Assembly: GCA_000827325.1 (NCBI GenBank) | Contig: KN832880.1 | Span: 1,282,803 to 1,346,802 of the forward strand | Length of the DNA stretch: 64,000 nt | Reading direction: 5' to 3' | Source of the DNA: Oidiodendron maius Zn | Taxonomy: Eukaryota; Ascomycota; Leotiomycetes; Myxotrichaceae | Shown here: piece after piece, positions 54,502-64,000 of the stretch | How the letters are laid out: every line of letters begins with the position of its first letter | How positions within the stretch are numbered: the stretch's first letter is position 1 | Made by a program: the position numbers and the translations under genes | Notes under the pieces: model-generated | The model's database searches: none | Told to the model about the DNA's origin: nothing | Seen by the model: only the letters and a program-made list of their open reading frames with translations

Positions 54502-57066
54502 TCATTTCCATACGCCTGCAGCATCAATAGCCAATTTTTCTGCCTTCCATACACCAAATATCATGGAGGATGAGATAGTATCAGGATGATCAATACCCAA
54601 GACCCGAGTCCGTAACTGTACGCATTCCCCCATTAGTTCAAGGGCTTCGGTGTGTCGACCTTGAGATTTATAAGTAAAGGCGAGGTTGCCTATCGCGGCT
54701 AGCCTATCTGGATGCCCAATCCCAAGCACCCTCATCGTCATCTCTATTACATGCATTCCCAGCTCTTCTGCCTTCTTCCATCGACCTTGATACCGGAACG
54801 TCGTTGCTAGATTGTTCATAGAGGTTAGCGTGTCTGGATTATTCGCACCAAGTACCCTCTCTCTCGTCTCCACCAGTTGCATGTCTAGTTTTTCAGCTTC
54901 CTTCCATCTGCCTTGATGCCGGTACGTCGACGATAGGTTGCTCATGCTCTTTAGAGTGTGTGGATGCTCTGCGCCAAGCACCTTCTTTCTCATCTCCATC
55001 ACTTTCACATCCAGCTCTTCGGCCTCCTTACACCGACCTTGATGCCGGTAATTCGTTGCGATATTGCCCATACTAGTCAGTGTGTCTTCGTCATCTATAC
55101 AGAGCACCCTTATCATCGTCTTCTCCAATTTTATGTCCAGCTCTTCGGCCACCTTCCATCGGCCTAGACTCCAGGACGTCGATGCGACGTTCCCCATACT
55201 CTTCAGAGTGTGTGGATGCTCCGCGCCAAGTACCATCTTCCTCATCTCCATCACCTGCTCGTGCAACTCCACTGCCTCCTGCCATCGGCCGCCAAGGCTG
55301 TATGCTAAACCTACCATCTCCATACTGCTCAATGTTTCTTCCTGTTCTTTGCCGAAGAGTTTTCTCCTCGTTTTCATCACCATTACCGACATTTTCTCTG
55401 CATCAGTAACATTTTCTCTGCTCCATGCATACCATGCTGCCTTGTATAATAGTGAAGCCCATTCTTCTAATGAGGTTTTGTTATCTGGCTGCTGCGCTAT
55501 TGCCGATTTTGCATATGGAAAAAGCGATTGACACTTTTCCCAGTTCTTGTACTCCCCTGTTAGAAATTCAGCCGAAAGGTTTTTGATGAACTGCTGTTTC
55601 CACCTTTCAAGCGGTCCGCAAGTACCAAGCCATTCCCGTATAGCCAGCTGTACTAGTGAATGCATTTCGAAAGTAGTCTTATCTGTATTAACCGAGATAA
55701 ACGAGTAGTTTTTTAGTATTAGTATATCATCTTCGAATCCATCGTTCCCAATTGAATCCGATACACTATCTTCGTCATTGTCCTTCTTATAATTCACACC
55801 GGCCTTTCCCACGTACTTACGATTTTGCACTATTTCGATCGTTCGTACTAATGCCTCAGGTATCTCATGCGGATCAAAAAAACTTATAAGTGATAGTAGA
55901 TTAGCTGCAGATTGTCTTGTATGGTGGATATGCTCAAATGATATTTGCCAAGTGGTGATGGTAGATGGTTTAGCCCCCCAGTCTCTACGAAGGTGTCCGC
56001 CTTTATGATTCAAGAGGCTCATCTTCTTGCGATCGCTTTTTTGAAACTCTTGAAAATACTGCTTCACTGAACAGCGTGGCACCATTTGTGTAATGTATGC
56101 CGCTGCTTGAACAATAGCAAGCGGCATAAACTCAAGCGCTGCTACAAGTTCAGTCATATCTGTGCTATTGCTCTGCCCTCCTAGCTTCTTCTTAAAGAGC
56201 GCCAGGCCATGCTCCTTATCCATCGGTTCGACTGCGATAATATCTCTCTGTTCAACAAGCCTTAGTGCTACCTCCATACTCCGCGTTGTGATAAGAATCG
56301 ACCCATTATGGCTTTGGGGGAGATACGCTGAGAGTAGCTGTCTTGATCTGCCAATCTGGCTGCCTCCTGATCCATCGTGGCTTGAGGAGACGGCTCCATT
56401 AAAATCGCGGTGGTCATCAATATTATCAAGTATAAGGAGCCATCTTTCCCTCTTTTCAATATATAGCCAGCTATGAACAAGCTTAAAAATATTGGCTTGA
56501 GGATCTTTCCGACCGGTAATCTGTAATCGGTCTGCAATTTCCCGATAGCTTTGTTCTAAACGGGCTGCGTTACTCGCGTAGACCCAGAAAACCCACGTCT
56601 CAAGCGATCGGTTTCTAATTTGGTAAGAGTATTCGATGGCAAGTTGCGGCTTCCTTCATAGAGGTTAGACTAGGTGGATAAAATCAGACCCATGCCCTAA
56701 AGCTTACCCAACCCCACCTAAGCCCACAAGGGCAGTCCTGGACCCAGGTATAGAACATTTAGCACGGATCTGCTCTAGAAGAGTATGCCGATCGACGTAG
56801 TCGGGATCACGAAGGAATGGAACAGTAGACGACGGACTTGGTGGTGTCCGTGGTCGCTCTGGCAGAGGATCGCCATTAGCAGAGTTGGGCTTGCCCATTG
56901 CTTACGTACCTGGCGGGAGGTGAATCCACTCGCTATTGATCTTAATGTTGTATGTGTCTCCAAGTTGGGCTCTAGCGTTGTTATTGACTTGAATATACTT
57001 GAATTGATGGCCAGGCTGCAGTGGACCTGAATGCAACCATCTGGAGCCTTCCATCGCCACGGCCAT
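54502..57066 (-). CDS. NB-ARC-TPR STAND receptor with HET-s-like N-terminal motif
   Basis: 819 residues in three exons (57066-56910, 56858-56708, 56653-54502; introns of 51 and 54 nt). Residues 20-45 include VNNNARAQLGDTYNI, resembling the short HET-s-related amyloid signalling motif (core A-R-x-x-L-G-[ND]-x-[YV]) found at the N-terminus of some fungal NLRs. A Pro/Ser-rich linker and TVPFLRDPDYVDR follow. The NB-ARC P-loop reads GLGGVGKPQLAIEY (98-111), with Pro where Ser/Thr is normal. Walker B is RWLLILDNID and the later motif GSILITTRS. The C-terminal half has six or seven 42-residue kinesin-light-chain-type TPRs (VLGAEHPHTLKSM-like). Such receptors bind a ligand through the repeats and may template an amyloid in a partner effector. 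No partner gene was seen nearby. Confidence 0.85.
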
Positions 57067-57829
57067 CAACTGTTGTACGCACTAATGGCGCGGGAGAGGG
57101 GATATTCACGGAACAGATCCCCTATAGAGTGCGAGTGGAGAAAGAAATATGGTCTCCGCGGCAATGTCACATTAACTATAACAATGTATGTGCGTTGTTT
57201 CGGAGGAGTCAAAGTAGAATGAGGAATCGCGAGGCTGAAGCGGCTGATGAACTCTCAGCTGGCCGCCCACCGGGCTTCCGCGAGTCTCATTTCCAATTGA
57301 GACTTTTTCAGGCCTCATGCATATCCAGATATCAGTCATTTTATGTTGAATCATGCCATTCAACTTTATAATAATAATATACGGCTATGGATATAGAATA
57401 GAATACAGCCTCGCCGAATTTGCTGATATTTACAGGGACGAGTTCTAACCCACGTAACGCAATGCCATATACACCTAGTATATATTAAAAAAATTCTCTT
57501 TAAACCATATCCGTATTTAGAATTCTAGCCTAGTCAAGAAGGTAAAGGTAGTGACTGAGCCCAGTGGAGTGGTTATGTGCATTATTATAAGCAACCACCT
57601 TATAATAGCACCCTCCCTTCACGCTTTATATATCACCACCCCTGTGATCTGCCTCATGAAGCAGCTCTGCCTACCTGAAGCGATATCAAGAAATAATAAC
57701 AATATAATATTTACTTACGGTCTTAATTGCGCTTGACAAAAGATATAGGAAAATACTCTATGCTCGTATAAAAATTCATCAAATTGCTAAATAACTGTAA
57801 TTTCTTCTCCTTTCTAACTATCGTATAAT

Positions 57830-57847
57830 ATATTGCCTAGGCAATAT
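57830..57847. repeat. 18-bp perfect palindrome
   Basis: ATATTGCCTAGGCAATAT. The function is unknown. It could form a cruciform or bind a dimeric regulator. Confidence 0.6.
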
Positions 57848-57905
57848 AGTACAATATTACATTTATACTATACTGTAGTAGTAAAGGCTTCTTCCCTCTT
57901 TAGCT

Positions 57906-58030
57906 TTCTCCTCCTTATTAATATAGAGGTTTATTGTTAACTGCAGAAATCCATTACAGCCCTCTATAGTCTTTTCCTCCTTATTAATATAGAGGTCTAT
58001 TATCAACTATAGAAATCTATCACAGCCCTT
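57906..58030. repeat. 66-bp tandem duplication
   Basis: Two units, each with CCTCCTTATTAATATAGAGG followed by a similar 36-bp tail ending CACAGCCCT or ACAGCCCT. Unit 2 differs mainly by transitions (for example TGTTAACTG versus TATCAACTA), consistent with RIP-like or neutral decay. Confidence 0.75.
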
Positions 58031-58923
58031 GATAATTAGATTCTAGATTAAAGTCTTAGCCTTTAGTAATTAGGTAACCTTATTGCCTCCTTTATAATAG
58101 CCTCTTCTAGACGGGATAGTAATGTTTAATATAAAAGCATAAGTAAGACTATAATTACAGTTTTTATTAGATATATAGTATAGAAGTAGAGTTAATATAA
58201 CTAAACTTTATATTCTTTTCTACCTTAAATACTCTCCTTATTAGAGTTTCTTATACTAAGATTCCTATAAACTCTTTTCTACCTATACTGCGCCTAGAAT
58301 ACACTCATTCTTTACCTTCTAAATATAGGACTGTTGCCCCTTTCCCCTTCCCTTCCCTTGTACAAATAGCAAAGACCATTCAGAACAACCTCTTCTAGGA
58401 CAGACGCATGTCTCTATCGCGAGGTGCCTAGTCTGACTCTAGTGGGAGCTGCTAGCTGGGCCCTTTTAAACTTTAGCTAGGTCTTCCCTTAAGCACTGAT
58501 TCGTGGGAAGTGAGTAACAATCTTGGATATGCTCTTATAGATAAAGCCGGAGTTTATTTTGCTACCATTTAGTGAGGACAGTTCTAAATTAAGTTGCAGG
58601 GACTGCTATTCTTCTGCGCGTTCGTGCGCTAGCAATTGGTTCGCTCCCATTTTCAGCTCGCCCGCTCGTGTACTCTTAACATCGGTTACCAAGCTGGCAA
58701 GGTTATTATTCGGTTTAACCCCTTCACGTAATGCACGCGCTAGTCACTGCTTCCGAGAGACTACCATTATACTACTCAGTCAGCGTATGTGGAAAGGTGG
58801 AAAAGCTTCTCGAAGATGAGTAGATGATGTGACAGACGAAGTTAAGATCCGTACTGTGCATGCCCAAGGCTATGACCGATATAATGTGTGCTTGTAAAGA
58901 GGCCTAGTAAATATAGACTTGCC

Positions 58924-61900
58924 TCATAATTTGCTCTCTTGGTACATGACCAGCGCTTTTAAGTAGTCCGGCACTTGTTGGACAACAACCCTATATCCCC
59001 ATGGTGCCATATAGTCATATAACACGGCTTCTACAGCCTCACCATCAGGCTTTCCAGATAGCATTTCTGATCGATTATGTGGTAGAAGCTCATCCAAGAC
59101 AACTTTCGCTTCGTTTCTGAATACCTCGACGAGTTCCTCATGTGACACTTCATCTCTTGCTCCTCGAAGGTGAGCCGATCCCGAATAAGTTGATGACAGA
59201 CTTATGTTAGAAGGTTCCAGTGATCTTGCAGAAGGTGTTGCTTGTAAGATCAATGAGAAATAGTACTTTGCTCGAGCGACGTTTTCTCTTGGCCAGTAAA
59301 CCTTTTGGTGATGTATCAAGACCTTTCGAATCCAGTCCCTGGTCTTAGTATCAGTGACGTTCAGTGGTTTAGAGGGAACATATATTATTTAAGACACGTA
59401 CTCGGCAATTTCGAAGTTATGGTCGAAATAGTTCATGATCCCCAAGGTTAGGTAGCTCTGCAGAGTCAAAGGGTTGCTCTTACCACACCTCGCAAGTCTA
59501 ATGTCCAAGACTTCTTCGTGTTCTTTGATAGCTTGCTTAACTTTTTGGTCTTGGAAAAGAAATATTGCCCAGTCAAAACGATATACTGTTGTAAGCAACG
59601 TTCCAGGTCCAGCTTTCCTCATGAGATCCGCTGCTGCTTTCGCAAATTCGACTGCAAGGTTTGTCTGTCTTCTATATACGAAAACGAAAGCCATCGAGTG
59701 GTAGTATTTCGCGTACTCGTATGGGAACGCCTCGGGACGACCCCAAGTTTTGAATTTCTCGAAACAAATATTGGATAACTCTTCAACCTTGTCGAATCGG
59801 TTGAATTGTTGGTAACTACAACTGAGGTCCATGACAGCGTTGTGAAGTAAGATGTCCTCCTCGGTTCTGATGTCAGCAGGAGCTCGACCCTTTAAAGCCT
59901 GCTTACGAAGGTCCAGTGCTTTAATACGGCGCTCAAGACCCTCGTCGCGTCGAGTAATACCAAGTGTGTCTGTATACATTCCAATGACAATATGGATATT
60001 CGTCCGGACCGGGCTGGAGTTATCGAACGCGATGGAATCAAGAATATCCTCAGCAGACTTCATCAACTTCTCGCCAACTTTGATAAGTCCACGGTCGTAT
60101 AGGTCAACACCAAATTGCGAGAAGATCTCTGCAAGTTCGAATGATCCGGCGATCTTCGGCTTGGCCCTATTATAAGCAGCTTCTAGACTTTGAATTTGAG
60201 GGAGGTATTTCTCAATAATCGGCCAAGTTCCCTCCTCAGGCTGCTGCAAAGCAGAAGGCTTCGGCAAAACTGCCTGTAGAAGTTTAAGGACTATGTCAAA
60301 TGACTTCTGGCGCTGGCTGGTCTCATTATTGAGCTTGTGGAGTATTGCACGTTGTAAGGACCTATGTGTAGCCAAGCAAACATCCCCATTTATCGTCTCA
60401 CGTCTAACAAGCTGACTATCTCGAAGTTGTGCAACCATTGAAAACCTGTATCATGTCAGAATACTTCTAAAGTATAGGTTTTTGATGGTGTACTTGTTCT
60501 CATCAAATCTGAGGAAGGCAAGATCGTTGTCACTATGGTCCGAGAAGATCATGCTCTCAGGAACAGCCTCAGGGTTGAGGAATGCCAAAATGTAGAGAAG
60601 ATTTCGGGCATTATCAGATAGTTTGGTTAGAGCAACGTCAAATGCAGCATTCAACGGTTTATCGTACCCAAGGTTCTTGTCGGCTGTAGAGTTCTCTGGA
60701 ATACTACTGGACTTCTGGAGCATAGCAAGATATTCCGCTAAGGAGCACTGGGATATCTTCATGAAGCCAGTTGCTTGGTTTAAGTACAGAGGAAGTCCAC
60801 CAACAATGTGTGTTATCTCAGATGCTAGATCTTTCTCTTCTTCAGTACTCTCATCGCCTTTGAATCGAGTAAGTAAGAGGCTCGAGCCGGCGGGTTTATC
60901 GAAAGGAAGAAGCTGAACAATATTATTAGACCAGGGAAGAACATCAGCAGGTTTCTGAGTCGTAATTATAATGGAACTAGAGGAGTCCGTCGATGAAGGC
61001 CAGTAAACAATAATGTCATCCCAGGTCTCAACGTTGTCGAACACAAGGAGCCAACGCTTGTCTTTGTGGGTCAGCTTGTATTACTTGCAAAAAGGAAGGA
61101 AATGATGGAACGCACCAGTGGTTTCAAACCACTCTTGTATCTTCTCCAATGTGTTTTGGTCGATGATACTGGTGCTACCAAACAGACCAAGCTTCTTTCC
61201 AATCGAGCTATAGGACTTCAATATCTCAGCAGAGCTTTCAGCTCGAACCCAGAAGACCCAATCATACAAAGACCGATATTTATAGGCATACTCCAGCGCC
61301 GTCTGTGTTTTCCCGACCCCTCCGATCCCATGAATAATGCATATATCGGGTTCTGAATCGTTAAAGGAAGTAGCAGAAGCATTCGACTGAGTGGAGGATC
61401 CCTCGAGATACTGATGGATCTGAGAGAATTCATCATTTCTGCCAAAGAATTCGTTATTTCTCCTCACTATATTGACCATATGACGTAAATTCACCCGCGA
61501 CCGATGTTCTACAATGGATTCCGCAACGCTGGGGTTCGATGCAGGCGTCTGTACTCCCTCGATCGACATTGTTGGAACGTGCTTCAGGGCGTTTTGTTTC
61601 GCAGCAATTTCTTGCTCGAGTAGTCGAACCTGAATCGTCTTGACCTGCTCCTCAAAATTCTGTCCGTGGATCGAGGCACATTCCTCAATGTCTTGCAGTG
61701 TCTTCTTGGCCTCCTTGGAGAAGGCATACTTACTCCGAAACTTTGAGCCTATAACATATTAGTCGCAATCCAAGTATGATCGTACAGGCGGTATACTACC
61801 GCGGTCTTCAGAAGTTATCCGTATCAATTTCACGTAAAACTTTAGATAATCGTCGTACAGATCTGCCAAGGCGAGACGGAGCCGAACATTGTCTGAGTTG

Positions 61901-62330
61901 TAGATGGAGATTGGCCTCTCGAAGTAAGGCATGGCCAAGTCAAGTGCCATCACCTGATCAACAGTGTTTTCTCGAAGCTCTGCGCTTTGAAAACCGGACT
62001 CCAAGGTTATATTTATCAGTTCCTAGTCTTTATTCGCTTGAGCTGTCGGCATACCTCGAGAGCGGCAAAAAATGCCCTCCACAGCAGAGTCGCATAGGCG
62101 CCATCGCAAGTTGTGCTCTGGAGAGCGCTACTAAATGCCTTTGTTTTCTCGATAGATGGTTTCAGTTTCTGTTTGCTGTCTGTCCTATCTGCTGATTTGT
62201 GCAATAGGCTGTCAAATGCAGTGTCGAATGTCTGATCATCTTGGACAAAATCCAGGGTCCTCACTTTTGTCGCTGCCAAATCACGTTTCTGTTTCTGAAA
62301 AATGTCATCTAGGATGAATTTGAAAGACAT
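58924..62330 (-). CDS. NB-ARC-TPR STAND receptor (six exons)
   Basis: 1047 residues: exons 62330-62055, 61998-61800, 61748-61116, 61061-60494, 60445-59398, 59343-58924, all phases agreeing and introns 48-56 nt. The helical N-terminal region (1-200: LWRAFFAALE, FERPISIYNSDNVRLRLALA, DDYLKFYVKLIRI) is of the type preceding fungal STAND NTPases. NB-ARC: Walker A GIGGVGKTQTALEY (299-312), WVFWVRAESS, RWLLVFDNVETWDD and SSSIIITTQKPADVL, then GGLPLYLNQATGF (GLPL motif). The C-terminal 600 residues are helical, partly TPR-like (LSCSYQQFNRFDKVEELSNI, TNLAVEFAKAAADLMRKAG, KQAIKEHEEVLDIRLARCGK), with a final unknown domain of 139 residues. It probably acts as a nucleotide-switched sensor in self/non-self or stress recognition. 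Intact by inspection. Confidence 0.88.
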
Positions 62331-62987
62331 CGTAGCTGATGCAGCATCTTGATATTCGTTGTGACAAGGCGTCTGAATTTACAGAGCTCTTTGGTAACGC
62401 ATGCTCCGCACACTCGATTTTCACGACGCCTGCGCGCGGGAGGCACGAGAAACACGAGCACTGCGATCGTGCCGTAGCCATACTGACACTCCATGGACGA
62501 GCCGCTGCCAATCCATGGGATGTTTTGGTTTGCCCCCTTGCCTTCTCTAACAAATGACGATCGACCACGTGCAGTGCGGCCTTCCCACTCCCGTTCCGGC
62601 CGCTTGTTGCCGTCACTTTCCTTGTTTGTTCAGGAGTGCAGCAGGTCCTGTAGCAGATAAGTGTTATTTTAAAACAAAATGCCTGTTCAGGACTAGCGCA
62701 AGTTCACATATCCATCATTTGTGACTTAACCGCATTGAGTAGAAGGCGCTAATCCTGGAGGTTGGGCCAAGCTGGCTGTGTCACCCGCCTAAGGTTCCGC
62801 GCCAGCCCCGCGACATCGAGTTCTCAAATTCACATTTGCTTCTGGATCTTAATACGACCCGTCGGCAGAAAGCATCCATATCCCACTTCTGTTTGCTCCT
62901 GTCTGCTGTCCACAACCCTGCCCCAAGGCTACATGACAATCATAAATAGTTTGTTGTTCAGTGAGTCACCTTTGCTCCTGTAGGCAA
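62331..62987. other. Divergent promoter region
   Basis: 657 bp between two divergent genes. No gene was recognised. About 62400-62630 is GC-rich and may be a CpG-rich promoter. Confidence 0.5.
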
Positions 62988-64000
62988 ATGGGCTCATACA
63001 TGAATGCAATGAAGTTGAAGCTGAGCACTGTCGTTCTACTTTCTTGTTTTGGCTTTCTAAGTTTAATCTTGCTGTGGTCCTTGATTCTTCCGAGCTCTAA
63101 TAGGCTAGGTCTCGAGGACCGAAGTAAGTTGCTCTTTACTATACCTCAACGGGTGACAAAAACTTTCGTTCTGACAATTCTGGATACTCTAGCCAAGCAA
63201 CCAAACATGGACCACATCATCAAACGACTCGCCTTGCTACGGCCAACGATCGAGGAAATGATGTCCAGGACCGGAACTGCTGGTCTCACATACGGAGTTG
63301 TCCATCACGGGGAAATCATTCATACAGAGAATTTCGGGTATCGAGATGTCGAAGAGAGACTCCCAGTGAACGAGGATACTATATTTCAGGTTGCATCCCT
63401 CACGAAGGCTATGGTGGCAGCTGCAATTGGAATACTGGTCGAAGACAAGAAAATGAATTGGGATACTCCTGTCAAAGAGATATTACCAGAGTGGCATGTC
63501 CAAGATCCAATCGTACGCAACACTACCACTATTATTGATTGCTTGGCCCATCGTACTGGCCTGCAAATGAATAACTACTGGCTCGAGAGCAATAACAATA
63601 TTATCATCCCTATGAAGGACAGCATGAAGCTTCTCAACGGCCTTATACCAGTCAAACCATTTCGAGGTCAGTTTCAGTACAATAACCTTGGTTACGAAGT
63701 GGCAGGTCACGTAATCGAAAAGCTATCGGGCATGACATGGGATCAGATGTTGAGTTCGAAGATTTTTGAACCCCTCGAGATGCATCGGACAGGCACCCAC
63801 CAGAACTTCTGCGGACCTGACAACGTTTCTAAGGCATACGGGTCTCTTAGCAATGGTACGCCGGTCCGGATTGGCGACCCTAAGATTGGCGATAACACTG
63901 TTGCTGGTGCCGCCGGCGGTGTTCGAAGTTCCCTCAATGACATGCTCAAACTCATGAAAGTCTGGCTTAAGACAGGAGAACATCAATTTAGTTCTCGTCT
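62988..64000 (+). CDS. Membrane-anchored serine hydrolase, beta-lactamase family (5' part)
   Basis: Starts at 62988 (MGSYMNAMK). A signal anchor, TVVLLSCFGFLSLILLWSLI, lies about residues 13-32. A 69-nt stretch, 63124-63192, begins GTAAGT and ends TACTCTAG. It is in frame and stop-free, but it is probably an intron, because splicing joins LEDR to TKQPNMDHIIKRL. The catalytic domain starts TGTAGLTYGVVHHGEIIH, then GYRDVEERL, SxxK as SLTK in FQVASLTKAM, HRTGL, and YNNLGYEVAGHVIEKLSG with the Tyr-x-Asn motif complete (YNN). No stop is reached before the window ends, so the last motif (HxG) is not visible. The family includes esterases, transesterases and D-aminopeptidases. The substrate is unknown. 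Confidence 0.8.
   Translation, partial: MGSYMNAMKLKLSTVVLLSCFGFLSLILLWSLILPSSNRLGLEDRSKLLFTIPQRVTKTFVLTILDTLAKQPNMDHIIKRLALLRPTIEEMMSRTGTAGLTYGVVHHGEIIHTENFGYRDVEERLPVNEDTIFQVASLTKAMVAAAIGILVEDKKMNWDTPVKEILPEWHVQDPIVRNTTTIIDCLAHRTGLQMNNYWLESNNNIIIPMKDSMKLLNGLIPVKPFRGQFQYNNLGYEVAGHVIEKLSGMTWDQMLSSKIFEPLEMHRTGTHQNFCGPDNVSKAYGSLSNGTPVRIGDPKIGDNTVAGAAGGVRSSLNDMLKLMKVWLKTGEHQFSSR

Larger units (their letters stand above)
57067..58923. other. AT-rich gene-free stretch
   Basis: 1.86 kb. The first 300 bp are probably the NLR promoter. About 57370-58350 is AT-rich, with a 66-bp tandem duplication and an 18-bp palindrome (separate entries). No effector gene with an amyloid motif was found here. Confidence 0.5.

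Noticed and set aside
1-64000. CRISPR array, operons, bacterial features
   Set aside because: The gene structure is eukaryotic with spliceosomal introns. The regular repeats seen are WD40 codons, a LINE array and a short tandem duplication.

Overview
This is nuclear DNA of a filamentous ascomycete (Pezizomycotina). Genes carry short GT-AG introns of about 47-90 nt with CTAAC/CTAAT-like branch sites, and two introns have GC-AG ends. Typical fungal families are present: Zn2Cys6 regulators, HET-domain proteins, NACHT-WD40 and NB-ARC-TPR STAND receptors, a Trichoderma-type GH45 endoglucanase with a CBM1, a bli-3-like protein, a Fot1-like transposon and a Tad-like LINE with RIP-style C-to-T decay. 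The species cannot be fixed from the sequence alone.

Layout. 1-7 kb: a cytochrome P450 relic, a Zn2Cys6 regulator (4 exons) and an intronless, C/G-ending-codon serine hydrolase. 7-17.4 kb: a secreted propeller-like protein, a second Zn2Cys6 regulator, an alpha/beta hydrolase, a protein with a STAND-type N-terminal helical domain plus a Glu-rich tract, and a GNAT acetyltransferase. 17.8-27 kb: a short broken reading frame, cel45A, a CPA2 Na+/H+ antiporter, an SDR, and a bli-3-like gene whose 3' end was hit by a 1.9-kb Fot1-like element. 27.8-43 kb: a HET-NACHT-WD40 receptor, an acyltransferase-3 membrane protein, two paralogous type II membrane proteins (possible glycosyltransferases) and a HET gene between the paralogues. 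42.9-52.3 kb: a head-to-tail array of four Tad-like LINE units bounded by an 18-bp direct repeat. 52.7-64 kb: an SDR, two NB-ARC-TPR receptors and the start of a membrane-anchored beta-lactamase-like serine hydrolase that runs off the window.

Interpretation. The right two thirds look like a non-self-recognition (heterokaryon incompatibility/NLR) neighbourhood. It holds one HET-NACHT-WD40 gene with almost identical 126-bp WD repeats, one HET gene, and two NB-ARC-TPR genes. One of the two NB-ARC-TPR receptors starts with a short motif resembling HET-s-type amyloid signalling motifs and has Pro in place of Ser/Thr in its P-loop. The neighbourhood is split by a repeat array and a gene-poor region, as in fast-evolving fungal accessory segments. 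The acyltransferase and the two paralogous Golgi-type proteins may form a surface-glycan set. All exon models were made by hand from splice signals and family conservation, and need RNA evidence.
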